A DNA stretch of 64,000 nt from Janibacter melonis. Lineage in GTDB: Bacteria > Actinomycetota > Actinomycetes > Actinomycetales > Dermatophilaceae. Made by a program: the position numbers and the translations under genes. Of this stretch, positions 20,523-28,570 are shown piece by piece (position 1 is the stretch's first letter; every line of letters starts with the position of its first letter). Where the stretch lies: assembly GCF_020567375.1 (NCBI RefSeq), contig NZ_JAJBZM010000001.1, positions 851,935 to 915,934 of the forward strand, in the 5' to 3' direction. The notes under the pieces are model-generated. The model worked only from the letters and a program-made list of their open reading frames with translations. It was not told where the DNA came from and made no database searches.

Positions 20523-21479
20523 TCAGCCCTTCTTGCCCTTGACCGCCTCGGTGGCCTGCGGGAGCACCTGGAAGAGGTCGCCGACGACGCCGAAGTCGAC
20601 GAGCTCGAAGATCGGCGCCTCCTCGTCCTTGTTGACGGCGACGATCGTCTTGCTCGTCTGCATGCCGGCGCGGTGCTGGATGGCACCGGAGATGCCGGCC
20701 GCGACGTAGAGCTGCGGGCTGACCTGCTTGCCGGTCTGGCCGACCTGGCTGGTGTGCGGGTACCAGCCGGCGTCGACCGCGGCGCGCGAGGCGCCGACCG
20801 CGGCGCCGAGGCTGTCGGCGAAGGCCTCGACCGGGGCGAAGTCGCCGCCGGTGCCACGGCCACCGGAGACGACGATGGCCGCCTCGGTGAGCTCGGGACG
20901 ACCGGAGGCCTTCTTCGGCTCGGACGCGGTGATCTTCGCGGCCTTGGCGGCGTCGGAGATCTGCGGGGTGAGCTCCTCGAAGGCGCCGGCGCCGGCGGCC
21001 TGCTCCGGGGTGGCGGAGTTGGGCTTGACGGTGATGATCGCGGCGCCCTGGGTGACCCGGGACTTCACGCTGTAGCTGCCCGCGAAGACCGACTGCGTCG
21101 TGACGGGGCCGCTCTCGCCGGCCTGGACGTCGACGGCGTCGGTGATGAGACCGGAGCCGGTCTTGACGGCCAGACGCGCGGCGACCTCCTTGCCGGCGGC
21201 GTTGCTCGGGATGAGCACGGCGACGGGCTTGCTGGCCTCGACGATCTGGGCGAGCACCTCGGCCTGGGGGGCCACTAGGTACTCCCCGACGGCGGGGTCG
21301 GAGACGGAGATGATCTTCTCCGCGCCGTAGCGGGCGAGCAGGTCCTTCGCGGTCTCGGCGCCGGGGCCGATGAAGACGGCGGTCGGCTCGCCGAGGCGGC
21401 GGGCGATCGTCAGCATCTCGGCGGCGGGCTTCTTCACCACGCCCTGGGCGTGGTCGACGAGCACGAGTACTTCAGCCAT
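20523..21479 (-). CDS. etfA: Electron transfer flavoprotein alpha subunit
   Basis: 318 aa. It binds FAD and passes electrons from acyl-CoA dehydrogenases to ETF-quinone oxidoreductase. The FAD-binding C-terminal half is clear: [61 protein letters not shown] 21479 has an AGGAGG site upstream. It follows etfB by about 33 bases, and the two subunits form one heterodimer. Confidence 0.95.
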   Translation of the reverse strand: MAEVLVLVDHAQGVVKKPAAEMLTIARRLGEPTAVFIGPGAETAKDLLARYGAEKIISVSDPAVGEYLVAPQAEVLAQIVEASKPVAVLIPSNAAGKEVAARLAVKTGSGLITDAVDVQAGESGPVTTQSVFAGSYSVKSRVTQGAAIITVKPNSATPEQAAGAGAFEELTPQISDAAKAAKITASEPKKASGRPELTEAAIVVSGGRGTGGDFAPVEAFADSLGAAVGASRAAVDAGWYPHTSQVGQTGKQVSPQLYVAAGISGAIQHRAGMQTSKTIVAVNKDEEAPIFELVDFGVVGDLFQVLPQATEAVKGKKG

Positions 21480-21512
21480 GGTTGTGTCTTTCCTCCTGGT
21501 CCTGGGCGCGGC

Positions 21513-22295
21513 TCAGACGAACTTCTGCGCGGCGAGGAAGTCGGCGAGCTTGCTGCCGCCCTCGCCCTCGTCGGTGACGATCTCGCCCTGCTCGCGCGGG
21601 GGACGCTTCGTGGTCTCGAGGACCTCGGTCCACGCGTTGGCCTGGCCGACCTGACCGGCGTCGACGCCGAGGTCGGCGAGGCTCCACGTCTCGACCGGCT
21701 TCTTCTTGGCCGCCATGATCCCCTTGAAGGAGGGGTAGCGCGGCTCGTTGATCTGGTCGGTGACCGAGACGAGCGCCGGCAGCGAGGACTCGATGGTCTC
21801 GCTCGCGGTGTCGCCGTCGCGGCGGATCGTCACGGTGCCCTCGGAGACGGTGAGCTCGGAGGCGTAGGTGACCTGGGGCAGGCCGAGACGCTCGGCGAGC
21901 ATCGCCGGGACGACCGACATCGTGCCGTCCGTCGACGCCATGCCGGTGAGCACGAGGTCGGGGGTGCCGAGCTTGGTGATCGCCTCGGCGAGCACGAGCG
22001 AGGTCGCGGGGGCGTCCGAGCCGGCGATCGCGTCGTCGAGGACGTGCACGCCCTTGTCGACCCCCATCTGCAGCGACTTCTTCACGGCGTCGGCGGCCGC
22101 CTCGGGGCCGATGGTGAGGACGGTGATCTCGCCCTCGCCGGTGGCCTCGACGATTTTCAGGGCCTCTTCGACGGCGTACTCGTCGAGCTCGGAGAGGAGG
22201 CCGTCGACCCCGTCACGATCGGTGGTGTGGTCCTCGGTGAACGTGCGGTCGGACTGTGCGTCCGGCACGTACTTGACGCAGACGACGATGTTCAT
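21513..22295 (-). CDS. etfB: Electron transfer flavoprotein beta subunit
   Basis: 260 aa, AMP-binding partner of EtfA. It starts MNIVVCVKYVPDAQSDRTF; the ETF-beta signature region VLTGMASTDGTMSVVPAMLAERLGLPQVTYASEL is present, and the segment ending in MAAKKKP is the typical recognition loop. The gene starts at ATG 22295 behind a GAGGA-type site. etfBA order is standard; proximity to the enoyl-CoA hydratase fits beta-oxidation use. Confidence 0.95.
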   Translation of the reverse strand: MNIVVCVKYVPDAQSDRTFTEDHTTDRDGVDGLLSELDEYAVEEALKIVEATGEGEITVLTIGPEAAADAVKKSLQMGVDKGVHVLDDAIAGSDAPATSLVLAEAITKLGTPDLVLTGMASTDGTMSVVPAMLAERLGLPQVTYASELTVSEGTVTIRRDGDTASETIESSLPALVSVTDQINEPRYPSFKGIMAAKKKPVETWSLADLGVDAGQVGQANAWTEVLETTKRPPREQGEIVTDEGEGGSKLADFLAAQKFV

Positions 22296-22469
22296 CGCTG
22301 GCTCGTCCTCTTCCTCGTGTGGGTCTGGTGTCCGCCGGCCCCGCCTCGCCCCTGGGTGTGCCCCGGGCCGGGTGCAGGCCGACTCCCCCGACGGTATCCC
22401 TCTGCCTGCGCCGCGCGGCCATCGAGGCGCCATGACCCTCACCACACGTCCACGCACGAAGGGGGCGGC

Positions 22470-23129
22470 TCACCCCGTCGTCGGCGCGGCCGGGTCCTCG
22501 CCCCGGGTGCGCACGACACGTCCGGGGACGCCGACGACGACGGAGCGGGCGGGATAGCTCGCGCGGGCGATGGTGCCGGCGGCGAGGACGCTCTGGTCCC
22601 CGACGTCGGTGCCGCGCAGGACGACGCACTTCGTCGCGACCCACACGTCGTCACCGATGCGCACGGGCGACTTGACGATGCCCTGGTCCTTGATCGGGGT
22701 CTCGAGCGAGTCGGTGCGGTGGTCGAAGTCGCAGACGTAGACGTCGTCGGCGAAGAGGCACGAGCTGCCGATCTCGATGTCGAGCCAGGTGTTGATCGTG
22801 TTGCGGGTGCCGATGACCGTCTTCGCGCCGATGCGCAGGGTGCCCTCGTGGGCGCGCAGGCGGGAGTGGGGCCCGATGTGGACGAAGGGGCCGACGACGA
22901 GCCGCCCGAAGCCGGGCCGGACCTCGAAGCGCACGTCCGGGCCGATGAAGCACGGGCCCTCGAAGACGAGACCGGGGTTCGCCGCGCGGGCGCGGATCAT
23001 CCGCAGGTATCCCAGGAGGTGGTGGTGGGTCCACGCGCGGTTGCTCACGACCCAGGCGACCCAGCGCGCGGCGCCCCAGCGCTCCCCCGCCGCGAGGGAC
23101 GGGCGGCGCAGCCGCGCGACGAGGCTCAC
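22470..23129 (-). CDS. Left-handed beta-helix acyltransferase (hexapeptide repeat)
   Basis: 219 aa. After a short helical N-terminus the sequence has repeated [LIV]G-x4 units (FIGPDVRFEV, GPFVHIGPHSRL, RIGAKTVIGTRNT, EIGSSCLFADDVYVCDFDHR, RIGDDVWVATKCVVLRGTDVGDQSVLAAGT) typical of NodL/WbbJ-type O-acetyltransferases. The acceptor is unknown; the coupled methyltransferase suggests a shared small-molecule or glycan pathway. The GTG start at 23129 overlaps the methyltransferase stop as GTGA. Confidence 0.85.
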   Translation of the reverse strand: MSLVARLRRPSLAAGERWGAARWVAWVVSNRAWTHHHLLGYLRMIRARAANPGLVFEGPCFIGPDVRFEVRPGFGRLVVGPFVHIGPHSRLRAHEGTLRIGAKTVIGTRNTINTWLDIEIGSSCLFADDVYVCDFDHRTDSLETPIKDQGIVKSPVRIGDDVWVATKCVVLRGTDVGDQSVLAAGTIARASYPARSVVVGVPGRVVRTRGEDPAAPTTG

Positions 23130-24079
23130 CGCGGCTTCACGCCGGTGACGCCGACGTTGTAGAAGAAGCGCTGCGGCACGACGCGCGCGAGCACGTCGTC
23201 GACGCGCATGAGGCGCTGCCAGCCGCGGTAGGCGAAGATCGCCCAGCGCAGCCCGAGCGCGTCCTCGCGCACCGCGCACTCGAAGGTCCGCACGGGCCAG
23301 CCGAAGACGGCCGAGGCGAGCTCCTCGGTCGCGGTGCCCACGTGCTCGGCCCCGGCCCGGCGGGCGGTCTCGGCGAGCTCGTCGGGGTCGAAGGTGTGCA
23401 GGTCGACGACCGCCTCGAGGGCGGCCGCGCGCGAGGACTCGTCGAGCTCAGCCTGCGGTCGGGCCCAGCGGGCGCGCAGCGGCGGCAGCGCGGCGACCCG
23501 GGTCGCGACCTCCCACGTCGCCCGACCGAGCGCGCGGGCGTACCGGTGGCCGATCCGGGTCGGCTCCCCCGCGATGACGAAGCGCCCGCCAGGGCGCAGC
23601 ACGCGCAGCACCTCGCGCAGCGTCGCCTCGACGTCGGGGATGTGGTGGAGCACGGCGTGACCGACGACGAGGTCGAAGCTGTCGTCGTCGTAGGGCAGCG
23701 ACCCGGCGTCGGCCACCCGGCCGTGGGCCTCGAGGCCGAGCCGGCGCGCGTTCTCCTGCGCCACCTCGACCATGCCGGGCGAGAGGTCGGTGACGTGGAC
23801 CTCCCGCAGGAGGCCGGCGAGCACGAGGTTCAAGGAGAAGAAGCCGGTGCCGGCGCCGAGCTCGAGAGCGCGCCCGTAGGGCACCTCCTCGCCCGGCAGC
23901 CGCCGGCCCCGCACGACCCGCTCGAAGCGGTCGCGCACGACGGCGGTGCACCGCTCGTCGAAGCTGATCGACCACTTCTCGTCGTAGGTCTGCGCCTCCC
24001 AGTCGTGGTAGAGCACCTGGGCGAGGGTGTTGTCCTCCCAGGCGCGCTCCACGTCCTGCGCGCTCGCCGGCTGCTGCAT
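23126..24079 (-). CDS. Class I SAM-dependent methyltransferase
   Basis: 317 aa. Motif I is RALELGAGTGFFSLNL (about 72-87), followed by VHVTDLSPGMVEVAQENA, VADAGSLPYDDDSFDLVVGHAVLHHIPD and LRVLRPGGRFVIAGEP: a Methyltransf_11/25 domain. The C-terminal 120 residues are family-specific. The substrate is unknown. ATG 24079 overlaps the enoyl-CoA hydratase stop (TGATG), and the acyltransferase gene overlaps its own stop, so four genes (YbjN, hydratase, methyltransferase, acyltransferase) form one translationally coupled chain. Confidence 0.85.
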   Translation of the reverse strand: MQQPASAQDVERAWEDNTLAQVLYHDWEAQTYDEKWSISFDERCTAVVRDRFERVVRGRRLPGEEVPYGRALELGAGTGFFSLNLVLAGLLREVHVTDLSPGMVEVAQENARRLGLEAHGRVADAGSLPYDDDSFDLVVGHAVLHHIPDVEATLREVLRVLRPGGRFVIAGEPTRIGHRYARALGRATWEVATRVAALPPLRARWARPQAELDESSRAAALEAVVDLHTFDPDELAETARRAGAEHVGTATEELASAVFGWPVRTFECAVREDALGLRWAIFAYRGWQRLMRVDDVLARVVPQRFFYNVGVTGVKPR

Positions 24080-24855
24080 CAGGCGCCCTCGAAGGTCGCC
24101 TTGCCCGGGCCGTCCTCGACGAAGGAGCGCATGCCGGTCGTGCGGTCCTTCGTCGCGAAGAGCCCGGCGAAGAGCATCCGCTCGATCTCCAGCCCGGTCT
24201 GCAGGTCGACCTCGAGACCGGCATCGATGGCCTGCTTCGCGGCGCGCAGGGCGTACGCCGGGCCGGTGACGTAGGGCGCCACCATCTCCTTGGCCGCCTC
24301 GAGCACGTCGCCCTCGACGACCCGGTCGACGAGACCCATCGCCAGCGCCTCCTCGGCGTCGACGAAGCGGCCCGAGAAGACGAGGTCCTTGGCCTTGGCC
24401 GGCCCGACGAGGCGGGCGAGACGCTGGGTGCCCCCGGCCCCGGGGATGACCCCGAGGAGGATCTCGGGCTGGCCGACCTTCGTGCCGACCTTCGCCACCC
24501 GGAAGTCCGCGCACAGCGCGACCTCGTAGCCCGCGCCGAGCGCGAAGCCGGCGATCGCGGCGACGGTCGGCTTGGGGATGCCCGCGAGCTTGCGGGTGAA
24601 GTCCTGCAGCGCCTGGGAGTGGTCGACCATGTCCGTGTAGGACATCGTCTGCATCTCCTTGATGTCGGCGCCGGCCGCGAAGACCCGCTCCCCGCCGTAG
24701 AGGATGACGGCGCGCACGTCGGAGCGCTCGGTCGCCTCCTCGGCCGCGGCGACGAGCTCGCGCTGCACCTGGGCGTTGAGCGGGTTCATCTTCGGGCGGT
24801 CGATCCGGATGACCCCGATGCCGCCCTCGACCTCGAGGGTGACGAAGTCGCTCAC
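24079..24855 (-). CDS. Enoyl-CoA hydratase/isomerase (crotonase family)
   Basis: 258 aa. The oxyanion-hole segment FAAGADIKEM and helix-dipole Gly in GFALGAGYEVALCADFRVA are present; the catalytic Glu region is QPEILLGVIPGAGGTQRLARLVG. Both glutamates expected in true hydratases appear conserved, so 2-enoyl-CoA hydration (for example crotonyl-CoA) is likely. The GTG start at 24855 overlaps the YbjN stop by four bases. It could serve beta-oxidation with etfBA or the crotonyl-CoA step feeding Ccr. Confidence 0.92.
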   Translation of the reverse strand: MSDFVTLEVEGGIGVIRIDRPKMNPLNAQVQRELVAAAEEATERSDVRAVILYGGERVFAAGADIKEMQTMSYTDMVDHSQALQDFTRKLAGIPKPTVAAIAGFALGAGYEVALCADFRVAKVGTKVGQPEILLGVIPGAGGTQRLARLVGPAKAKDLVFSGRFVDAEEALAMGLVDRVVEGDVLEAAKEMVAPYVTGPAYALRAAKQAIDAGLEVDLQTGLEIERMLFAGLFATKDRTTGMRSFVEDGPGKATFEGA

Positions 24856-25400
24856 CGGGGCAGCTCGCCCTCGCCCGGGGCGGGGGCCGCGGCGTCGGCG
24901 CCCGGCTCGCCCTCGCCCGGCTGCATGCCGGGGACCTGGCCGGTCGCGCGCTGGTGCCACAGCTGCACGCCCTGGATGACGAGGGGCACGGCGATGCCGA
25001 GCAGGCCGCGCACGTCGGCGCCGCGGGGCAGGATGTGCTCGCTCGTCACGAGGAGGGTGTCGTTGGCGACGGCGGCCTTGACGAGGTTGAAGGCGACGTT
25101 GACGTCGTTGCTGATCTTGAGGCGCTCGAGCTCGTCGGCGGGCACCGGGTCCTCGAGGGACCACTGGCCGAAGACGCGCAGGACGTTGGACTCGTCGTCG
25201 GCGCAGCGCACGAAGAGCTGCTGGTCCTCGAAGGCGAAGGCGACGTCACCGTCGTCGTCGATGCGGGACTCGACACCGAGCTCGGTGAGGGCCTCGTTGA
25301 CACGGTCGCGAAGGGGGGCCTCGGCGGGGGCGTCGTCGCCGCCCTGGGCGGGGCCGCCGGTGCTGGGGGTGAAGTTCGGCAGTGCGGTGGGATCGCTCAT
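24852..25400 (-). CDS. YbjN-domain protein
   Basis: 182 aa. The central YbjN-type domain runs from about residue 30 to 140 (RVNEALTELGVESRIDDDGDVAFAFEDQQLFVRC, then KISNDVNVAFNLVKAAV). YbjN proteins resemble secretion chaperones and have an uncharacterised role. The C-terminal Pro/Gly/Ala-rich tail is probably disordered. ATG 25400 has TACGTT 7 bases upstream, a leaderless signature; its promoter faces that of glgX across only 35 bp. Confidence 0.8.
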   Translation of the reverse strand: MSDPTALPNFTPSTGGPAQGGDDAPAEAPLRDRVNEALTELGVESRIDDDGDVAFAFEDQQLFVRCADDESNVLRVFGQWSLEDPVPADELERLKISNDVNVAFNLVKAAVANDTLLVTSEHILPRGADVRGLLGIAVPLVIQGVQLWHQRATGQVPGMQPGEGEPGADAAAPAPGEGELPR

Positions 25401-25407
25401 GCCCCCC

Positions 25408-25428
25408 AACGTACCTACTGCCTACAGT
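25408..25428. promoter_or_regulatory. Divergent leaderless promoters, YbjN and glgX
   Basis: TACGTT on the minus strand (25408-25413) is 7 bases before ATG 25400; TACAGT on the plus strand (25423-25428) is 7 bases before ATG 25436. The whole intergenic space is 35 bp, so the two polymerase sites must overlap. Confidence 0.55.
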
Positions 25429-25435
25429 TGCGACC

Positions 25436-27628
25436 ATGCCGCCGCACACCCGCCTCGACGACGTCGCGGCAGCAGCCCCGCGTCGAGACGCCACCCCGCT
25501 CGACCACGCCCCGGTGCCGGGGGCTCACCTCGTCGCCGGCGGGCTCGAGGTGGCGGTGCACGCCCCCTTCGCCACGGCGGTGACGCTGTGCCTCTTCGGG
25601 CCCAGCGGAGACCCCGCGCAGGAGCGTCAGGTGCGGCTCGTCCAGCGGCGGCGCGGCTGGTGGTCCGGCCGGGTCGACGGGGTGGGCGCCGGCGAGCGCT
25701 ACGGGTACCGGGTGGACGGGCCGTGGGAGCCGGAGGCGGGCCACCGGCACAACCCGGCGAAGGTGCTGCTCGACCCCTACGCGCGGATGGTCGACCGGGT
25801 GCTCGACGCCTACCCGTCCGCGCTCTTCGGCCACGTCGTCGGCGAGGACGGCCGCGCCGACATCGCCGTCCGCAGCGATCTCGACTCCGCGGGCGTCGCC
25901 CCGCTCGGGGTCGTCGTCGACGAGCGCTTCGACTGGGGCGAGCACCCCCGACCGCGTCGCGAGCTCGCCGACAGCGTCGTCTACGAGGTGCACGTGCGCG
26001 AGATGACCGCCACGATGCCCGGGGTGCCCGAGCACCTCCGCGGCACCTACGCCGGCATGGCGCACCCCGCGTGCGTCGAGCACCTGCTCTCGCTCGGCGT
26101 CACGGCGGTCGAGCTGCTGCCGGTGCACCACTTCGTCTCCGAGCCCGAGGTGCTCGCCCGGGGGCTCGTCAACCACTGGGGCTACAACACCCTCGGCTTC
26201 TTCGCCCCGCACCTGCCGTACGCGTCGACCACCGACCCGCAGGGCGCGCTCGACGAGCTCAAGGGCATGGTGAAGATGCTCCACGCCGCCGGCATCGAGG
26301 TCATCCTCGACGTCGTCTACAACCACACGGCGGAGCAGTCGGTGCAGGGCGCGACGCTGTCCTGGCGGGGTCTGGCCGGGCGCACGTCCTACCGGCTCGA
26401 CGAGCGCGGCCGTGACGTCGACGTCACGGGGTGCGGCAACACCCTCGACCTGCGCGACGCGACGACGCAGCGGATGGTGCTCGACTCCCTTCGCTACTGG
26501 GTGACGCAGTGCGGGGTCGACGGCTTCCGCTTCGACCTCGCCGTCGCGCTCGCCCGCGGCACCCACGACGACTACGACCCCGGCCACCCCTTCCTCACCG
26601 CGCTGCGTACCGACCCCGTGCTCAGCGGCGTGCACCTCATCGCCGAGCCGTGGGACGTCGGGCCGCACGGGTGGCGCACCGGGCAGATGCCCCCGCCGCT
26701 CGCGGAGTGGAACGACCGGTACCGCGACGCGGCTCGGGAGTTCTGGCTCTCCGACCTCGCGGTCGCGCGCGGCGCGCGTCAGGGCTCGAGCACCCACGGG
26801 GTGCGCGAGATCGCTACCCGGCTCGCCGGCTCGCGCGACCTCTTCGGGAGCGGGGAGCGGGGCCCGGCGAGCTCGATCGGCTTCGTCACCGCGCACGACG
26901 GCTTCACCCTCGCCGACCTCACCGCGTACGACGTCAAGCACAACGAGGCCAACGGCGAGGACGGGCGCGACGGCAGCGACCACAACCGGTCGTGGAACCA
27001 CGGGGTCGAGGGGCCCACCGACGACCCCGAGGTGCTCACGCTGCGCCGGCGCTCGCGGCGCAACCTCCTGGCCACCCTCCTGCTGTCGACCGGGGTGCCG
27101 ATGATCGCCGCGGGCGACGAGATCGGCCGCACGACGCAGGGCAACAACAACCCGTACTGCCAGGACGGGCCGCTCACGTGGCTGGACTGGGACCTCGGGG
27201 CGGAGCAGGAGGACCTGCTCGCGACGACCCGCGCCCTCAGCGGGTGGCGCCACGAGCTGGCGACCCTGCGGCATCGCCGCCACTACACGGGGAGCCCGCT
27301 CGACGACCACGGGGCGAGCGACATCGGCTGGTACGACGAGCACGGGTCGGCGATGACCCACCAGTGGGGCGACTCCTCGCGCCGGGTCCTCCAGATGCAC
27401 CTCGACGGCGCTCCGCTCGGGCACCGGTCCGCGCTCGTGGTACTGCACGGCGCCGGGCACGACGGTCACGTCGTCCTGCCCGCCCCGCCGGGCGTGGCGG
27501 GCTTCGAGCTGTGGTGGGACTCGGCCTGGGAGCGCCCCGACGAGGGCGAGCGGGTGCACGTGCCCGCGGGCGAAGGGGTGGACGTCACCGCCGCGAGCAT
27601 CCGCCTCTACGTCGCCACCCCCGCCTGA
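25436..27628 (+). CDS. glgX: Glycogen debranching enzyme GlgX
   Basis: 730 aa, GH13 isoamylase type; it removes alpha-1,6 branches from (usually phosphorylase-trimmed) glycogen. An N-terminal CBM48-like domain (GGLEVAVHAPFATAVTLCLFG) is followed by the barrel with YEVHVREMTA, DVVYNHTAE, the nucleophile Asp in GVDGFRFDLAVAL, the acid Glu in HLIAEPWDVG and the HD pair in VTAHDGFTLADL. GDEIGRTTQGNNNPYCQD is the usual isoamylase-group block. ATG 25436 is 7 bases after TACAGT. It stands alone on the plus strand, with glgP downstream on the other strand. Confidence 0.93.
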   Translation: MPPHTRLDDVAAAAPRRDATPLDHAPVPGAHLVAGGLEVAVHAPFATAVTLCLFGPSGDPAQERQVRLVQRRRGWWSGRVDGVGAGERYGYRVDGPWEPEAGHRHNPAKVLLDPYARMVDRVLDAYPSALFGHVVGEDGRADIAVRSDLDSAGVAPLGVVVDERFDWGEHPRPRRELADSVVYEVHVREMTATMPGVPEHLRGTYAGMAHPACVEHLLSLGVTAVELLPVHHFVSEPEVLARGLVNHWGYNTLGFFAPHLPYASTTDPQGALDELKGMVKMLHAAGIEVILDVVYNHTAEQSVQGATLSWRGLAGRTSYRLDERGRDVDVTGCGNTLDLRDATTQRMVLDSLRYWVTQCGVDGFRFDLAVALARGTHDDYDPGHPFLTALRTDPVLSGVHLIAEPWDVGPHGWRTGQMPPPLAEWNDRYRDAAREFWLSDLAVARGARQGSSTHGVREIATRLAGSRDLFGSGERGPASSIGFVTAHDGFTLADLTAYDVKHNEANGEDGRDGSDHNRSWNHGVEGPTDDPEVLTLRRRSRRNLLATLLLSTGVPMIAAGDEIGRTTQGNNNPYCQDGPLTWLDWDLGAEQEDLLATTRALSGWRHELATLRHRRHYTGSPLDDHGASDIGWYDEHGSAMTHQWGDSSRRVLQMHLDGAPLGHRSALVVLHGAGHDGHVVLPAPPGVAGFELWWDSAWERPDEGERVHVPAGEGVDVTAASIRLYVATPA

Positions 27629-27635
27629 CCCGTCG

Positions 27636-27755
27636 CTGGTGAGGCGCGAGCGCCAGCGCCCTTCGTTGGTCGAGGTGCGAGCGCGAGCGAGCCTCGAGAC
27701 CAGTGATGTCACCTTGCTGGTCGAGGTGCGAGCGCCAGCGAGCCTCGAGACCACC
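27636..27755. repeat. Interspersed GGTCGAGG palindromic repeats, second locus
   Basis: Two good units, at 27666-27702 and 27717-27753, read TGGTCGAGGTGCGAGCG, then CGAGCGAGCCTCGAGACCA; a degenerate third lies at 27636-27665. The ends match the 14446-14620 units but the core differs (GCGAGCGAGC instead of GGGCCGCCAGGCCC). They fill the convergent gap between glgX and the MDMPI-like gene. Confidence 0.8.
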
Positions 27756-27768
27756 GCCCACCCCCTCG

Positions 27769-28473
27769 CTACGGCGTGAGGGGCATCCTCAGCACCTCGC
27801 GAGCGACGACCTCGTCGCCCTCGTACGTCGTGCGCTCGTCGTCGAGGGGGGCGCGCTGCCACAGCGCGAGGTAGAGGTCGGCAGCGGGGGCGCTCACCTG
27901 GGCGACCGGGTCGCCGTCGCCGACGACGACGTCGACCGGGGCGTCGGTGGCGACGAGCCGGACCGCCGCGGGGATCGGGTCGAGCCACCCCTTCGCCAGC
28001 CTCCGGGGCACGAAGACCTCGACGACCTCGGCCACGCCGTCCGCGGCCACGTCGACGGGGACCGGGCTCGTCTCGCCGACGAGCGCGAGCTCGACGTCGA
28101 CCCGGTGCACGGTGTGCTCGTGCACCTGCCGCCGCTGCCAGAAGCCGACGGTGCGGTCACCCCGCTCGAAGGTCCACGCAGGTCTCGCCGGGTCGACGGC
28201 GATCGTCTCGCGCAGCTCGCGGGCGCCCTCGCCGAACCACCCGGCCAGCCCCTCCGCCGGCGGTGGCGTGCTCTCCGTGCGCCCGTGGCCCTCGCGGACC
28301 GCGCCGACGACCCAGCGGTGCACGCCGCCGAGGTGCCCGACGAGGTCGGCGAGCTCCCACCGCGGGCAGGTCGGCAGCGACCGGCTCCAGTCGTGCGGCG
28401 ACGCGTCGCGCAGCAGCGCCTCGATCCGGGCGATCTCGTCGTCGAGGGCGGCAGCGCTGCGTGCGGGGTCCAT
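27769..28473 (-). CDS. Maleylpyruvate-isomerase-family (mycothiol-dependent, MDMPI) protein
   Basis: 234 aa. The N-terminal DinB/MDMPI four-helix domain shows PRWELADLVGHLGGVHRWV and QRRQVHEHTVHRVDVELAL; the three metal histidines are GHLGG.VH and the HxxxH in VHEHTVH. A C-terminal MDMPI_C domain ends in LYLALWQR, the usual ending. Such proteins use mycothiol as cofactor in isomerase or transferase reactions; the substrate is not evident. ATG 28473 follows the glgP terminator. Confidence 0.85.
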   Translation of the reverse strand: MDPARSAAALDDEIARIEALLRDASPHDWSRSLPTCPRWELADLVGHLGGVHRWVVGAVREGHGRTESTPPPAEGLAGWFGEGARELRETIAVDPARPAWTFERGDRTVGFWQRRQVHEHTVHRVDVELALVGETSPVPVDVAADGVAEVVEVFVPRRLAKGWLDPIPAAVRLVATDAPVDVVVGDGDPVAQVSAPAADLYLALWQRAPLDDERTTYEGDEVVAREVLRMPLTP

Positions 28474-28499
28474 GACCCGATGATGCCGCCCCGGACTAC

Positions 28500-28560
28500 G
28501 CCGAGGTATGGCGATCGGCCCCGGATCCACGGATCCGGGGCCGATCTGCCATACCTCGGC
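28500..28560 (-). terminator. Long palindrome after glgP
   Basis: Arms GCCGAGGTATGGC (28500-28512) and GCCATACCTCGGC (28548-28560) continue inward, after a short unpaired step, into TCGGCCCCGGATCC/GGATCCGGGGCCGA, giving nearly 30 bp of stem around a 2-4 base loop. It lies just after the glgP stop (28571) in the direction of transcription. Confidence 0.75.
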
Positions 28561-28570
28561 GAAGGGGGGG

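Noticed and set aside
25415-27988. 857-codon minus-strand open frame opposite glgX
   Set aside because: Shadow of glgX; low-complexity composition and no motifs.
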